The notes below the pieces were generated by a model, which worked only from the letters and a program-made list of their open reading frames with translations, was not told where the DNA came from and did no database searches. A stretch of DNA of 64,000 bases. Source: Beijerinckiaceae bacterium (GTDB taxonomy: Bacteria; Pseudomonadota; Alphaproteobacteria; Rhizobiales; Beijerinckiaceae). Where the stretch lies: contig JAIELD010000023.1 in assembly GCA_019753285.1 (NCBI GenBank), positions 42,647 through 106,646 on the forward strand, in the 5' to 3' direction. The translations under genes and the position numbers were made by a program. This document shows positions 28,609 to 37,656 of the stretch, one piece after another (position 1 is the first letter of the stretch; each line of letters opens with the position of its first letter).

Positions 28609-29586
28609 ATGCTCATCAAACGACTTCGCGGCTGGGAAATTCCAGACAGCGCGCTGACACCGGAAGCGCTGTTCCTCGACAGACGCGCGGTTCTGAAAGG
28701 CGCGAGTGCCGTGGGGGCGTCACTGATCGGCGGCGGAGTTCTGTCGTCGGCAGCGTCGGCGCAGCCGGCGGATGCCGATCCGTCCGCCTCGCTCTATCCC
28801 TTCAAGCGCAACGAGACCTACAAGCTCGACGGCAAGGAGATCACGCCCGAGGCGGTGAACGGCAACTATAATAATTTCTATGAGTTCGGCCAGTCGAAGC
28901 GCATCGCGTCGGCCGCGCAGGCGTTGAAGACGCGGCCCTGGGTCATCAAGGTCGACGGCATGGTCGAGAAGCCGTTCGAAATCGGCATCGATGATCTTTT
29001 AAAAGCGATGCCGCTGCAGGAACGCTCGTACCGCCATCGCTGCGTCGAGGCATGGTCGATGGCTGTCAACTGGTCGGGCTTCCCGATGAAGGCGCTGCTC
29101 GATTACGCAAAGCCGCTCGGCAGCGCCAAATATGTCCAAATGCAGACGTTCCTCGATCCGAGCGTCGCCTTCGCGCAGAAGCAGACCTGGTATCCCTGGC
29201 CATATACCGAAGGCCTCACGATCGAGGAGGCGGCGAACGATCTCACCTTCCTCGTGACGGGGGCCTATGGCAAGCCGCTGCCCAAGCAGTTTGGCGCACC
29301 GCTCCGCCTCGCCGTGCCGTGGAAATACGGCTTCAAAAGCGTGAAATCGATCAACCGTATCACCTTCACCGACAAGCGCCCGAGCACGTACTGGGAAGCG
29401 CTGCAATCCTCCGAATACGGCTTCTGGGCCAACGTCAATCCGGCCGTGTCGCATCCGCGCTGGAGCCAGGCGGACGAGGAAGTGATCGGCACCGGCAAGC
29501 GCGTACCGACCGTGATCTGGAACGGCTACGGCGAGTATGTCGCCGAGCTTTACAAGGGGCTTGAGAAGGAACGCCTGTTCGCCTGA
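28609..29586 (+). CDS. msrP: Periplasmic methionine-sulfoxide reductase catalytic subunit MsrP, copy 1
   Basis: A 325-residue molybdopterin protein that repairs oxidised methionines in periplasmic proteins. It opens with the family-typical MLIKRLRGWEIPDSALTPEA and a Tat signal (DRRAVLKGAS). Cys145 in YRHRCVEAW is the molybdenum ligand. KYGFKSVKSI and GFWANVNP are family motifs. The heme-b partner MsrQ is not adjacent. The next gene (34 bp away) is a paralogue in the same direction. Confidence 0.92.
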   Translation: MLIKRLRGWEIPDSALTPEALFLDRRAVLKGASAVGASLIGGGVLSSAASAQPADADPSASLYPFKRNETYKLDGKEITPEAVNGNYNNFYEFGQSKRIASAAQALKTRPWVIKVDGMVEKPFEIGIDDLLKAMPLQERSYRHRCVEAWSMAVNWSGFPMKALLDYAKPLGSAKYVQMQTFLDPSVAFAQKQTWYPWPYTEGLTIEEAANDLTFLVTGAYGKPLPKQFGAPLRLAVPWKYGFKSVKSINRITFTDKRPSTYWEALQSSEYGFWANVNPAVSHPRWSQADEEVIGTGKRVPTVIWNGYGEYVAELYKGLEKERLFA

Positions 29587-29620
29587 CATGCGAGACGCTC
29601 GATCCTGAGGGGGCCGGCCA

Positions 29621-30592
29621 ATGCTGATCAAACGTCTTCCTGGCTGGCATATCAAAGACGATGCGTTGACGCCGGAAGCTCTGGTGCTCGACCGTCGCGG
29701 GTTGTTGAAGTCTGCAGGGAGGATCGGTGTCGCCTTCGCCGCAGCTTCGATGCCGCTCGCAGGCGTCGCGGCGCAAGAAGTCGACCCCTCCGCCAAGCTC
29801 TATCCGTTTCGGCACAATGATCGATATGGTCTTGGAGATCGCGAGATCACCTCGGAGTCCACTGCCGGCAACTACAACAACTTCTACGAGTTCGGACAGA
29901 GCAAGAAGATCGCCTCTGCCGCGCAGGCGCTCAAAACGCGCCCCTGGATGATCAGGATCGACGGCCTTGTCGAAAAGCCGTTCGAGATTGGCATCGACGA
30001 GTTGCTGAAGGCCATGCCGCGCGAGGAGCGCTCCTACCGTCACCGTTGCGTCGAAGCCTGGTCGATGGCGGTCAACTGGTCCGGCTTCCCGCTGAAGGCT
30101 CTGCTCGATTACGCCAAGCCGCTCGGCAGCGCCAAATATATCCAGATGCAGACCTTCCTCGATCCCGAGATCGCCCCGGGCCAGAAGCGCAAATGGTATC
30201 CGTGGCCCTATACCGAAGGGCTCACTATGGCCGAAGCCGCCAGCGAACTCGCCTTCATGGCGACGGGCGTCTACGGCAAGCCGCTACTGAAGCAATTCGG
30301 CGCGCCGCTGCGCCTTGCGCTGCCGTGGAAATATGGCTTCAAGAGCATCAAGTCAGTGAACCGCATCACCTTCCAGGAACGCCGTCCGACGACCTATTGG
30401 GAGGCGTTGCAGCCGAACGCCTACGGCTTCTGGGCCAATGTGAACCCGGACGTACCGCATCCGCGCTGGAGCCAGGCGGATGAGGAGGTGCTTGGCAACT
30501 GGTTCCGCCAGCCGACCACGATCTTCAACGGCTACGGCGCTTATGTCGCCCATCTCTACAAGGGGCTCGAGCACGAGCGCCTGTTCGTCTGA
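29621..30592 (+). CDS. msrP: Periplasmic methionine-sulfoxide reductase catalytic subunit MsrP, copy 2
   Basis: A 323-residue paralogue of the previous gene, sharing start, Tat signal (DRRGLLKSAGR), Cys143 molybdenum ligand and the whole body of the enzyme at high identity; it reads as a tandem duplication. A strong GAGGGGG ribosome site lies upstream. Differences are concentrated in the signal-proximal region and in surface loops (for example VIGTGKRVPT versus VLGNWFRQPT near the C-terminus). Whether both are functional is not known; both keep the ligand. Confidence 0.92.
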   Translation: MLIKRLPGWHIKDDALTPEALVLDRRGLLKSAGRIGVAFAAASMPLAGVAAQEVDPSAKLYPFRHNDRYGLGDREITSESTAGNYNNFYEFGQSKKIASAAQALKTRPWMIRIDGLVEKPFEIGIDELLKAMPREERSYRHRCVEAWSMAVNWSGFPLKALLDYAKPLGSAKYIQMQTFLDPEIAPGQKRKWYPWPYTEGLTMAEAASELAFMATGVYGKPLLKQFGAPLRLALPWKYGFKSIKSVNRITFQERRPTTYWEALQPNAYGFWANVNPDVPHPRWSQADEEVLGNWFRQPTTIFNGYGAYVAHLYKGLEHERLFV

Positions 30593-30616
30593 CGGACCTC
30601 TCCTGTAAAATCGGCG

Positions 30617-30651
30617 CAAAAAAAAGCCAGATGCTTCTGGAGCATCTGGCT
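30617..30651 (-). terminator. Strong intrinsic terminator (minus strand)
   Basis: On the minus strand, AGCCAGATGC, a 7-base loop, GCATCTGGCT, then an uninterrupted T-run: a perfect 10-bp stem with 8 T residues. It ends the candidate small RNA at 30617-30731. Confidence 0.9.
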
Positions 30652-30731
30652 GAGATTGGGTCTTTCGACCAATCTGAAGTTACCGAGCAGGCTCGACGCC
30701 GGGAGGACATGCGGAGCCCGTTCGTCTCGGA
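30617..30731 (-). ncRNA. Candidate AbcR-family (alpha-r15-like) small RNA
   Basis: About 115 nt on the minus strand between msrP copy 2 and lsrB/vtlR. It has a promoter-like signal just upstream (separate entry), a stretch complementary to ribosome-binding sites (TCCTCCC at 30701-30707), a hairpin with a bulged C at 30654-30674, and a perfect intrinsic terminator. No protein frame with a ribosome site lies within it. In Sinorhizobium, Agrobacterium and Brucella the AbcR sRNAs, which silence ABC-transporter mRNAs via anti-Shine-Dalgarno loops, are encoded next to or regulated by the LsrB/VtlR regulator found here. The location and layout match; sequence homology was not tested. Confidence 0.6.
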
Positions 30732-30736
30732 TACCT

Positions 30737-30767
30737 ATGATATGCAATAAGCGGTCCAGCCGTGCAA
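30737..30767 (-). promoter_or_regulatory. Candidate promoter of the small RNA
   Basis: On the minus strand TTGCAC (30767-30762) is followed by CATATC (30744-30739) at a 17-base spacing, or TATCAT (30742-30737) at 19. A start near 30731 would give a transcript of about 115 nt ending at the terminator. Confidence 0.45.
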
Positions 30768-30798
30768 TCGGCTGTTCAGCATGCCTGCCATATCAATT

Positions 30799-30808
30799 TT
30801 GCATGCAA
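30799..30808. promoter_or_regulatory. TTGCATGCAA palindrome, candidate LysR-type site
   Basis: A perfect 10-bp palindrome in an AT-rich block, centred about 70 bp upstream of the predicted small-RNA start, the distance usual for a LysR recognition site. It lies in the gap between the sRNA promoter and the lsrB/vtlR gene's 3' end. Confidence 0.4.
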
Positions 30809-30861
30809 TTTCATATGCTTATCATTTTCGATGATTCTATCATATCGACAGCGCATATCGG

Positions 30862-31752
30862 TCAATACGACCATCTTTGTGCTTTGCTGACCAGAAAATC
30901 GCGAAAAACTTGCACGCGCGCCACGCCGCGCAGTTCTTCGGCATAGACGAGAAAACAGTCGAGTTCGGGCATCTGCTCGTCGGGCAGCACCTCGACGAGG
31001 CCATCGTCGCGGTCGACGAGATAGTCGGGCAGCACGCCGATGCCGAGGCCGCGCTCGACGGCGCTCCGCAAAGCCGGCAGGTTGTTGATGGTGAGCGTCG
31101 GCTCGCGATGGTCGCGCTGCTCGCGCCCGACCTTCAGATGCCAGTTGAGGTCGACGAGGTAGGGCGGCAGCGCGCCGCCGAACGACAGCAGACGATGCTG
31201 ATCGAGATCGGCTACCGAGGCCGGAAGGCCATGCTTCTTTATGTAGTCGTTCGAGCAGCAGGCATGGAAATGCACGGTGAAGAGACGGCGCTGGATGAGT
31301 TCGCCCTGGCTCGGCTGGATCAGGCGCAACGCGACGTCCGCCTTGCGCATCGCAAGGTCGAGTTCGTCGTCGGTGAGGATGAGCTTCACGCGGATATCGG
31401 GAAAATTGTCGAGGAATTCGCCCAGTCTTGGCGTCAGCCAATGCGTGCCGAGGCCGACATTCGCGGTGATCTTCAATTCCCCGTCAGGCTTTTCCTTGCT
31501 GTCGGAGAGGCGCGCGCGGGTTTGCTCGAGCTTGGTCACCAACTCCCGCGCGGTGCGGTAGAGCATCTCGCCCTGTTCGGTGAGGATCAGCCCGCGGGCG
31601 TGGCGGTGGAACAGCGGCAGGCGCAGATCCTGTTCGAGCGCGCTTACCTGCCGGCTCACGGCCGATTGGCTGAGCCCCAGCATCTCGCCGGCATGCGTGA
31701 AACTGCCGGCGGCGGCAGCCGCGTGAAAAATGCGGACCTTGTCCCAGTCCAT
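30862..31752 (-). CDS. lsrB: LysR regulator LsrB/VtlR
   Basis: A 296-residue LysR-type regulator starting MDWDKVRIFHAAAAAGSFTH with the winged helix SQSAVSRQVSALEQDL and FHRHARGLILTEQGE, a segment typical of the rhizobial LsrB (VtlR in Brucella) group. Effector domain follows, ending VFRDFLVSKAQRWSY. LsrB/VtlR governs envelope and oxidative-stress functions and activates an AbcR sRNA in related genera. The context supports this: trxB lies 116 bp upstream and an Lrp gene just beyond, the conserved order in Sinorhizobium. Assignment as this orthologue is from memory of the family, without alignment. Confidence 0.85.
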   Translation of the reverse strand: MDWDKVRIFHAAAAAGSFTHAGEMLGLSQSAVSRQVSALEQDLRLPLFHRHARGLILTEQGEMLYRTARELVTKLEQTRARLSDSKEKPDGELKITANVGLGTHWLTPRLGEFLDNFPDIRVKLILTDDELDLAMRKADVALRLIQPSQGELIQRRLFTVHFHACCSNDYIKKHGLPASVADLDQHRLLSFGGALPPYLVDLNWHLKVGREQRDHREPTLTINNLPALRSAVERGLGIGVLPDYLVDRDDGLVEVLPDEQMPELDCFLVYAEELRGVARVQVFRDFLVSKAQRWSY

Positions 31753-31868
31753 GCCTTATCCCCCGCCGTGCCGGCCTTGAAGCACCCATGCCAGAAAAGC
31801 ATGACTGGCATGCAAACGCCATTGCGGCAAGCGTGCATGCTCACAGCTTTGACCCGGAGGCAGGAGCG

Positions 31869-32831
31869 TTATTCCGCCGCGTATTTCTGGGCTTCGAGCG
31901 CGGTCAGCCAGCGCTCCGCGTCAAGCGCGGCCATGCAGCCCATGCCGGCTGCGGTCACGGCCTGGCGGTATGTCTCGTCGGCGACGTCACCCGCCGCATA
32001 GACGCCGGCGACGCTGGTGTTCACCGTGCCCGGCTCGACCGCAATGTAGCCGGATGGATGCATGTCGAGTTGTCCCTTGAAAATCTCGGACGCAGGCGAA
32101 TGGCCGATCGCGACGAAGACGCCATGCGTTTCGTGAACGCTGATCTCGCCGGTCTTGACGTTCTTCAGCCGGACATGCGTGACGCCAAGCGGCTCGTCGA
32201 GCCCGCAGATTTCCTCGATCGCGCTGTTCCAGATCGTCTTGATCTTGGGGTGTTTCAGCAGCCTGTCCTGCAGGATGCGCTCGGCTTTCAGCGAATCTCG
32301 ACGATGGACGAGCGTCACCTCGCTCGCAAGATTGGCGAGGTAGAGCGCTTCCTCGACCGCCGAATTGCCGCCGCCCACCACGACGACATGCTTGTTGCGG
32401 TAGAAAAATCCGTCGCAGGTCGCGCAGGCGGAGACGCCGAACCCCTTGAACTTCTCCTCGGAGGGAATGCCGAGCCATTTCGCCTTGGCTCCGGTCGAGA
32501 TGATGAGCGCGTCGCAGGTATAGACCTTCCCGGTATCACCCGTGAGGCGGAACGGACGCTGCTTCAGATCGACGGCTACGATATGATCGGAGACCATCCG
32601 CGTGCCGACATGCTCGGCCTGCAGCCGCATCTGCTCCATCAGCCAAGGACCCTGGATGACGTCCGCGAAACCCGGAAAGTTCTCGACATCCGTGGTGATC
32701 ATCAACTGGCCGCCGGGCTCGAAGCCCGCGATCATCGTCGGCTGCATCATGGCGCGCGCCGCGTAGATGGCGGCGGTGTAGCCTGCCGGCCCCGAGCCGA
32801 CGATGATGAGTCTCGAATGATCGACCGACAT
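31869..32831 (-). CDS. trxB: Thioredoxin reductase
   Basis: A 320-residue NADPH-dependent flavoenzyme that reduces thioredoxin. FAD-binding [16 protein letters not shown] near the N-terminus, the redox-active Cys-Ala-Thr-Cys in [12 protein letters not shown] (about residues 136-139), the NADPH-binding [15 protein letters not shown], and the C-terminal [15 protein letters not shown]. Length is typical. The AGGAG ribosome site precedes the start at 32831. Upstream, an ELM1-like gene ends 12 bp away in the same direction; downstream is lsrB. Confidence 0.95.
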   Translation of the reverse strand: MSVDHSRLIIVGSGPAGYTAAIYAARAMMQPTMIAGFEPGGQLMITTDVENFPGFADVIQGPWLMEQMRLQAEHVGTRMVSDHIVAVDLKQRPFRLTGDTGKVYTCDALIISTGAKAKWLGIPSEEKFKGFGVSACATCDGFFYRNKHVVVVGGGNSAVEEALYLANLASEVTLVHRRDSLKAERILQDRLLKHPKIKTIWNSAIEEICGLDEPLGVTHVRLKNVKTGEISVHETHGVFVAIGHSPASEIFKGQLDMHPSGYIAVEPGTVNTSVAGVYAAGDVADETYRQAVTAAGMGCMAALDAERWLTALEAQKYAAE

Positions 32832-32843
32832 GACACACTCCTG

Positions 32844-33842
32844 TCAGGACGTTGAAGACCGCGTCCCATGCGCCAGAAACCGCCGTTGGATTTCCAACGC
32901 GATTTCAGCGGTAGCATTGACGGGCTCGTAGGTCCAAGCCTCCAGCGGAAAAACCAGATCGCGCACGAGACCTTTTCCACGAAGCTCGTCGAGGAACCAT
33001 GACGTTTTGCGCGAGCCGCCATCCGGTGTGAATATATGGACGGGCTTGCCCGTCGCCAACGCTTCGCCGACCATATTCACCGAATCCGCGGTGACAATGA
33101 CGTGATCCGCGAGGGCGAGCATGGAGACGAGAGGATTGTCGCCCGTCCCCTCCCAGAAAAAGCCGTGGAGACGGCGGATCTGCGCTTCGACCGCCGAGGC
33201 TAGACTCGGCGGGGTGCGGCGCGACGCAGTCGCCATGACGGAGGGGCGCGGTTCTGCGCGAAAGCCGTCTTCCAGCAGGGCGCAGAGCCGCGCCGTCGTG
33301 GTGTCCGAGAAGCGATACGCCTTGCTGTCGCCGCCGAGGAGAAGCGCGATGCGCGGGGCAGGCAAAGCCGCTAGCCTCGGGTCCGGCCGGCGCCGTGCCT
33401 CGGCCAGCACGCTCGCATGCAGCCGGTGCGGCGAGGTCAAGGTCGTCATCACATTCGCGCCTCGAAGGCGGTCATGGGCCGGTGCCCAGATCAGGTCCGC
33501 GGCTTCCGATTCGAGGAACGGCAGTTTGATGAGCCGCGGGTCTTTCAGATAAACCGTGAAGGTCCGCCCGGCGCTCGCCCGCTTCACTTCGCGCAGATAG
33601 GCTACGCTGCGCCGGCCGCTGGCGATCGCGATCTCGGGGTAGGGCGGCGCGATCGGGCTGCCGGGTTCGCCGGCGCGCTCGCGCGGATCGATCGGGCCAA
33701 GCGGCATGGCCGCGGCCCATGGTGCTCTCGGATTCACGATGCGACGATCAAAGGCGAGGCCCATCGCCTCCGCGACGCCGATGCACTGGGCTTCGTCGCC
33801 AGCCTTTCCGTCGGTCAGGATCCACGCCCGTATCGTCTGCAA
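32844..33842 (-). CDS. ELM1/DUF1022-family GtrOC1-like protein
   Basis: A 332-residue protein of the mitochondrial-fission ELM1-like family (DUF1022), widespread in alphaproteobacteria. Family features: ILTDGKAGDEAQCIGVAEA near the start, IALLLGGDSKAYRF in the middle and LADHVIVTADSVNMVGEALA with TGKPVHIF near the end, a GT-B-like glycosyltransferase appearance. Starts at a TTG (33842), the first possible codon after an in-frame stop. It precedes trxB by 12 bp and is divergent from lrp. The biochemical role is unknown. Confidence 0.8.
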   Translation of the reverse strand: MQTIRAWILTDGKAGDEAQCIGVAEAMGLAFDRRIVNPRAPWAAAMPLGPIDPRERAGEPGSPIAPPYPEIAIASGRRSVAYLREVKRASAGRTFTVYLKDPRLIKLPFLESEAADLIWAPAHDRLRGANVMTTLTSPHRLHASVLAEARRRPDPRLAALPAPRIALLLGGDSKAYRFSDTTTARLCALLEDGFRAEPRPSVMATASRRTPPSLASAVEAQIRRLHGFFWEGTGDNPLVSMLALADHVIVTADSVNMVGEALATGKPVHIFTPDGGSRKTSWFLDELRGKGLVRDLVFPLEAWTYEPVNATAEIALEIQRRFLAHGTRSSTS

Positions 33843-34070
33843 TTTTCAAATCCGGCTCGCGAATTTCAAGGAAATGTCACGAAATTTTGTGGCGTTGGAG
33901 AGCAACGGTTATTTGAGGTCACACACCTCGATTATTATACATCCATGACAAGATGAAAGCTGCTCGGGCAAGTCTTTGCTCGAATGGAACCACACTTTTC
34001 GTCTTCCACAACACCACGTCCACGCAAAGATTGGCGTGCGATTGCAAGCGTCTTTCAAGGAGATGGAAAC

Positions 34071-34547
34071 GTGCGGCAGCGTCTAGACCAGACCGACTGG
34101 AAAATTTTGGCCGAATTGCAGACCGAAGGGCGAATGACCAATGTCGAGCTTGCGAAGCGGATCGGCATTTCAGCGCCGCCTTGCCTGCGCAGGGTTCGGG
34201 CGCTGGAGGAAGCGGGCCTCATCAAGGGCTATCGCGCCCTGCTGGACGCCAAGCAGCTGGGATTCGATCTCACCTGCTTTGCGATGGTGCATCTCGACAG
34301 CCAGGCCGAACCCGATCTGATGGCGTTCTCAGCCAAGATCAAGCAATGGCACATCGTCCGTGAATGCTGGACGCTCTCCGGCGACATCGACTTCATGCTG
34401 AAATGCATCGTGCCGGACCTCGACGCGTTCCAGAAGTTCGTGTCGGAGCTGACCTCGCTGCCGAATGTCCGCAACGTCCGGACCGGACTCGCGCTGCAAA
34501 AAGTCAAGGACGCGCCGGAAATACCGCTGGAGCGGCAGCATGCATGA
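34071..34547 (+). CDS. Lrp/AsnC family transcription regulator
   Basis: A 158-residue Lrp/AsnC regulator. N-terminal helix-turn-helix: LDQTDWKILAELQTEGRMTN and ELAKRIGISAPPCLRRVRAL. C-terminal RAM ligand domain from about residue 65 (KGYRALLDAKQLGFDLTCFA). The GTG at 34071 is chosen because AAGGAGAT precedes it; an ATG at 33984 is in frame. The divergent region upstream holds an AT-rich TATTATACAT. Position beside trxB and lsrB matches other Hyphomicrobiales. Confidence 0.9.
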   Translation: MRQRLDQTDWKILAELQTEGRMTNVELAKRIGISAPPCLRRVRALEEAGLIKGYRALLDAKQLGFDLTCFAMVHLDSQAEPDLMAFSAKIKQWHIVRECWTLSGDIDFMLKCIVPDLDAFQKFVSELTSLPNVRNVRTGLALQKVKDAPEIPLERQHA

Positions 34548-34551
34548 CGGA

Positions 34552-34569
34552 GCCTCCCCGGTGGGAGGC
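34552..34569. terminator. Hairpin between convergent lrp and the greA-linked gene
   Basis: GCCTCCC (34552-34558) and GGGAGGC (34563-34569) form a perfect 7-bp stem with a CGGT loop, in the 27-bp gap between two convergent stops. No T-run follows on either strand, so it may be a two-way 3'-end structure. Confidence 0.6.
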
Positions 34570-34574
34570 CTCGC

Positions 34575-35078
34575 TCACTGGTTCGGAAGCTGACGTTTCA
34601 GCCAATAGGCATAATGATTGGACAGCGCCGCGATGCGCTTGCGCTCATAGTCCGGCAGATACCAGGCATTCACCTGGTTGTTGAGCGCCGAAAGCATCGG
34701 GTAGCGCTGGATGATGACGCCGCCACGATCGACGACGAGCGCCTCGCCCTCCATGTAGTCCGTGTTCGTGCCGCCTTCTCCGCCCCGTCCGCCGAATTCA
34801 GGCAGCGACTGGACCGTGACACCGGTGATGCGCACGACGAGCCTCGGCGCGTTGCGATCTCCAGGGTGAACCGCGTCCACGAAGCTCGCGCGCAGGCTTG
34901 GCTCGAGCGTCGCCTTGACCTCGCGCGCCAGATTGGACCCCGAGGAGCCGATCGCCGAGGTGTCGACGAAGACGGAGCTGAAAGAACTCCCGGCCTGCGC
35001 GCTTGCACTGGCGGCGAGCAGTGCGGCCAAGGCCCCTGCCACCGCGGCGAACCGTTTCCCCAATCCTCGCGCGTTCAT
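34575..35078 (-). CDS. Exported protein of unknown function in the greA operon
   Basis: A 167-residue protein with an N-terminal signal peptide (MNARGLGKRFAAVAGALAAL, cleavage after ASAQA). The mature region has the beta-rich look of a periplasmic lipoprotein-like or secretion-pilotin-type domain: VFVDTSAIGSSGSNLAREVK, PRLVVRITGVTVQSLPEF, EGEALVVDRGGVIIQRYPM, ending LSNHYAYWLKRQLPNQ. Not recognised as a named family. It starts 4 bp after the greA stop, so it is probably co-transcribed. Confidence 0.7.
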   Translation of the reverse strand: MNARGLGKRFAAVAGALAALLAASASAQAGSSFSSVFVDTSAIGSSGSNLAREVKATLEPSLRASFVDAVHPGDRNAPRLVVRITGVTVQSLPEFGGRGGEGGTNTDYMEGEALVVDRGGVIIQRYPMLSALNNQVNAWYLPDYERKRIAALSNHYAYWLKRQLPNQ

Positions 35079-35082
35079 GGTG

Positions 35083-35559
35083 CTAGCTCCCGAATTCGAT
35101 CTTGACGATTTCATAGCTCTTGCCTCCGCCAGGCGTGTTGACTTCGATGGTGTCGCCGACCTTCTTGCCGATCAGCGCACGTGATATCGGCGACGAGATC
35201 GACACGCGGCCGAGTTTCACGTCCGCTTCCATGTCGCCCACGATCTGATATTTCTTCTCTTGATCGCTATCCATGTCGACCAGTGTCACTGTCGCACCGA
35301 ACATGACCGAAGTGCCGGACAGCTTGCTGACATCGATGATATCGGCACGGGAAATCGCACTTTCAAGTTCGGCGATGCGCCCCTCATTATGGCTCTGCGC
35401 TTCCTTGGCGGACGAATACTCGGCATTTTCAGAAAGGTCGCCATGCGCGCGCGCTTCCTGGATCGCGAGGATGATGCGCGGTCGCTCCTCCTGCTGGCGC
35501 ATCTTCAATTCAGCTTCAAGCGCCTGAAAGCCCGAAACCGTCATAGGAATTTTTTCCAT
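35083..35559 (-). CDS. greA: Transcription elongation factor GreA
   Basis: A 158-residue GreA: N-terminal coiled-coil with the opening [20 protein letters not shown] and the acidic tip [18 protein letters not shown], and the C-terminal FKBP-like domain ([38 protein letters not shown]). It stimulates RNA polymerase to cleave backtracked transcripts. It lies 4.6 kb downstream of carB on the same strand, separated by chemoreceptor genes. Confidence 0.95.
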   Translation of the reverse strand: MEKIPMTVSGFQALEAELKMRQQEERPRIILAIQEARAHGDLSENAEYSSAKEAQSHNEGRIAELESAISRADIIDVSKLSGTSVMFGATVTLVDMDSDQEKKYQIVGDMEADVKLGRVSISSPISRALIGKKVGDTIEVNTPGGGKSYEIVKIEFGS

Positions 35560-35957
35560 AACTCATCTGTTTCCCAAATTGATGGAAGTCGTTCGGAAGA
35601 GAACGTCGTGGATCAGGCCGAGCCTGGCGCAAAGGCCTCGCCAGGTCGGTTCCAGGTCGGCGTCAATGGGCGTGACGAGGCCGTCAGCCTATTCGATTCG
35701 TGGCGGGGGCCAAGGCCTTGCCAGTCCGGCGTTCTCCCAATTGTCTTCGCGCGTCTTTCGTTATGCCGCGAGCACAGCGCGTCGCCATCAAAATGGGACA
35801 ATATCAGCAGGCGTGCAAGAGGCCCGGCCGTTCCGGACGCCATTTATGAGCGCCGTCGCGCAGAACGCAGCACGTGCTTGATGGTTAGCGAACGCTGAAT
35901 TGTTAACGAATCGTCGTTAACCTTCCCTTGGGTTTTCAAGTGAATGGACGCCGTTCG
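35560..35957. other. Intergenic region between greA and a chemoreceptor gene
   Basis: No supported protein gene: frames here lack ribosome sites and recognisable content. It holds divergent upstream regions of greA and the chemoreceptor gene. At 35902-35921 there is a 20-bp palindrome with arms GTTAACGA and TCGTTAAC around ATCG, 36 bases before the chemoreceptor start. Confidence 0.6.
35902..35921. promoter_or_regulatory. 20-bp GTTAAC palindrome upstream of a chemoreceptor gene
   Basis: Perfect inverted repeat GTTAACGA-ATCG-TCGTTAAC. The TTAAC half sites resemble CtrA recognition elements, which control motility genes in this class, but the spacing differs from the classical TTAA-N7-TTAA. 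An operator for a dimeric regulator is the safer reading. Confidence 0.5.
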
Positions 35958-37649
35958 ATGAAGATGTTCAGACTTTCGATCATGACGCGGTCTCTGCTTG
36001 CCATGGGCATCACGATCGCGCTCATCATGGGGCTTTCCTTCATTCAGCTCGGCAAGATGACATCGCTCTTGCGGGACGGACGAGAGTCCGAATTGCGGGT
36101 CGTGACCGAGAGCGCCATTGCCATCGTCACCGACTATGCCGCACGGGCCAAATCCGGCGCGATGTCCGAACAGGACGCGCAGGCCTTCGCGCTCGACGCC
36201 CTGCGGGCCATACGCTTTCGCGGCGACGGCTATTTCACCGTGTTCAACACCGAGGGCGTCAACCAGATGCATCCTTTCCGCAAGGACCTCGTCGGCAAGA
36301 ACATGTTCGACGCCAAGGATCCGGCCGGCAAGACGTTTTTCGTACGCGATCTCCTGAAAGCGGCCGAAAAGGGCGGCGGCTTCGTCGATTACATGTGGGT
36401 GAAGCCGGGCGAAAAGGAGCCGAGCGCCAAGCTCGGGCTGGCGATGCCCTTCACACCGTGGAACTGGGTGCTGGTGACAGGCCTGCATGTCGGCGACGTC
36501 GAGGCCGCGCAGGCGCAGGAGACCCGCTCCTTCACCGTGCTGGCGGTCATCATTCTCGCCGCGCTCGCCGGCCTGCTGTATTTCGTCGGCCGGTCGATCA
36601 TATCGCCGATCGGTGCGCTGACGCGGAACCTGCGCAGTGTGACGGAAGGCGATTTCGCGCTTGCCATCGCGGGCACCGGCCGTCACGACGAGATCGGCGA
36701 GATCGCCCGCTCCGTGGAGGCGGTCCGCGCCATGTCCTCCGCAAGAAGTGTCGAGATGGAAAAGGCCCGCCACGAGCAGGATATGTCCGTCGAAGCGGCG
36801 CGCAAGGCGCTCATGGCTTCGCTGACCGAGGAATTCGAAGCCCGCGTGACGAATGTGACGCAAATGGTGGCCGAGTTGTCCGAAGGCCTGGTCGAGGTCG
36901 CGGACGAGGCCTCCAACAAGGTGAACACGGTGATTTCCCGTGCGCAATCCTCGGCCGAGAAAAGCGCCGACGCGCATGACAACGTCGCCGGGGTCGTCGT
37001 CGCCACCGAAGAACTCAATCACTCGATCAGCGAGATCTCGCGCCGCGTCCAGGATGCGTCACATGCCGTCGAGGGTGCGGTGGTCGAGGTGCGCGAGACG
37101 ACAGCGACCACGAGCGCGCTCTCCGAAGCGTCAGGTTCGATCGGCGAGGTGGTGACGCTCATCCGCGCCATCGCCGAACAGACCAATCTTCTGGCGCTCA
37201 ACGCCACGATCGAGGCGGCGCGCGCGGGCGATGCGGGACGCGGCTTCGCAGTCGTCGCCGCCGAGGTCAAGACGCTCGCCAACCAGACGGCGCAGGCGAC
37301 CGACGAGATCACCCGCTACATCACCGCGATCCAGAGCCAGACCGGCAAGGTCGTCACCGGCACAAGCACAGTCGGATCGGCCATCGAACAGATCGACATG
37401 ATCGCCCGCTCGATCGCGGTCGCGACGTCGCAGCAGAGCGGCGCAACGAACGACATCGCAAAGGCGATCGACAGCGCAGCCTACGGCACGCGCGCGATCA
37501 GCGACGACCTTGCCCAGATCGCGCAGATGTCAGGCGATTGCTCAGTGGCGGTGGAGAAGATGCTCGTCGCTTCCCAGGTCGTGAAAGACCGCACCAGGGA
37601 TCTTCTCACGGACGTTCAGAAGTTCATGGCCGAGATGAAAGCCGCCTGA
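35958..37649 (+). CDS. Methyl-accepting chemotaxis protein with periplasmic Cache sensor
   Basis: A 563-residue transmembrane chemoreceptor. TM1 about residues 9-31 ([17 protein letters not shown]), then a periplasmic single-Cache domain ([38 protein letters not shown]), TM2 about 193-215, HAMP, and a cytoplasmic signalling hairpin with the tip [18 protein letters not shown] (about 406-423). The sCache_2-type sensor usually binds small carboxylates. It starts at the ATG 35958; an in-frame GTG lies at 35940. Confidence 0.9.
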   Translation: MKMFRLSIMTRSLLAMGITIALIMGLSFIQLGKMTSLLRDGRESELRVVTESAIAIVTDYAARAKSGAMSEQDAQAFALDALRAIRFRGDGYFTVFNTEGVNQMHPFRKDLVGKNMFDAKDPAGKTFFVRDLLKAAEKGGGFVDYMWVKPGEKEPSAKLGLAMPFTPWNWVLVTGLHVGDVEAAQAQETRSFTVLAVIILAALAGLLYFVGRSIISPIGALTRNLRSVTEGDFALAIAGTGRHDEIGEIARSVEAVRAMSSARSVEMEKARHEQDMSVEAARKALMASLTEEFEARVTNVTQMVAELSEGLVEVADEASNKVNTVISRAQSSAEKSADAHDNVAGVVVATEELNHSISEISRRVQDASHAVEGAVVEVRETTATTSALSEASGSIGEVVTLIRAIAEQTNLLALNATIEAARAGDAGRGFAVVAAEVKTLANQTAQATDEITRYITAIQSQTGKVVTGTSTVGSAIEQIDMIARSIAVATSQQSGATNDIAKAIDSAAYGTRAISDDLAQIAQMSGDCSVAVEKMLVASQVVKDRTRDLLTDVQKFMAEMKAA

Positions 37650-37656
37650 GCGCGGC

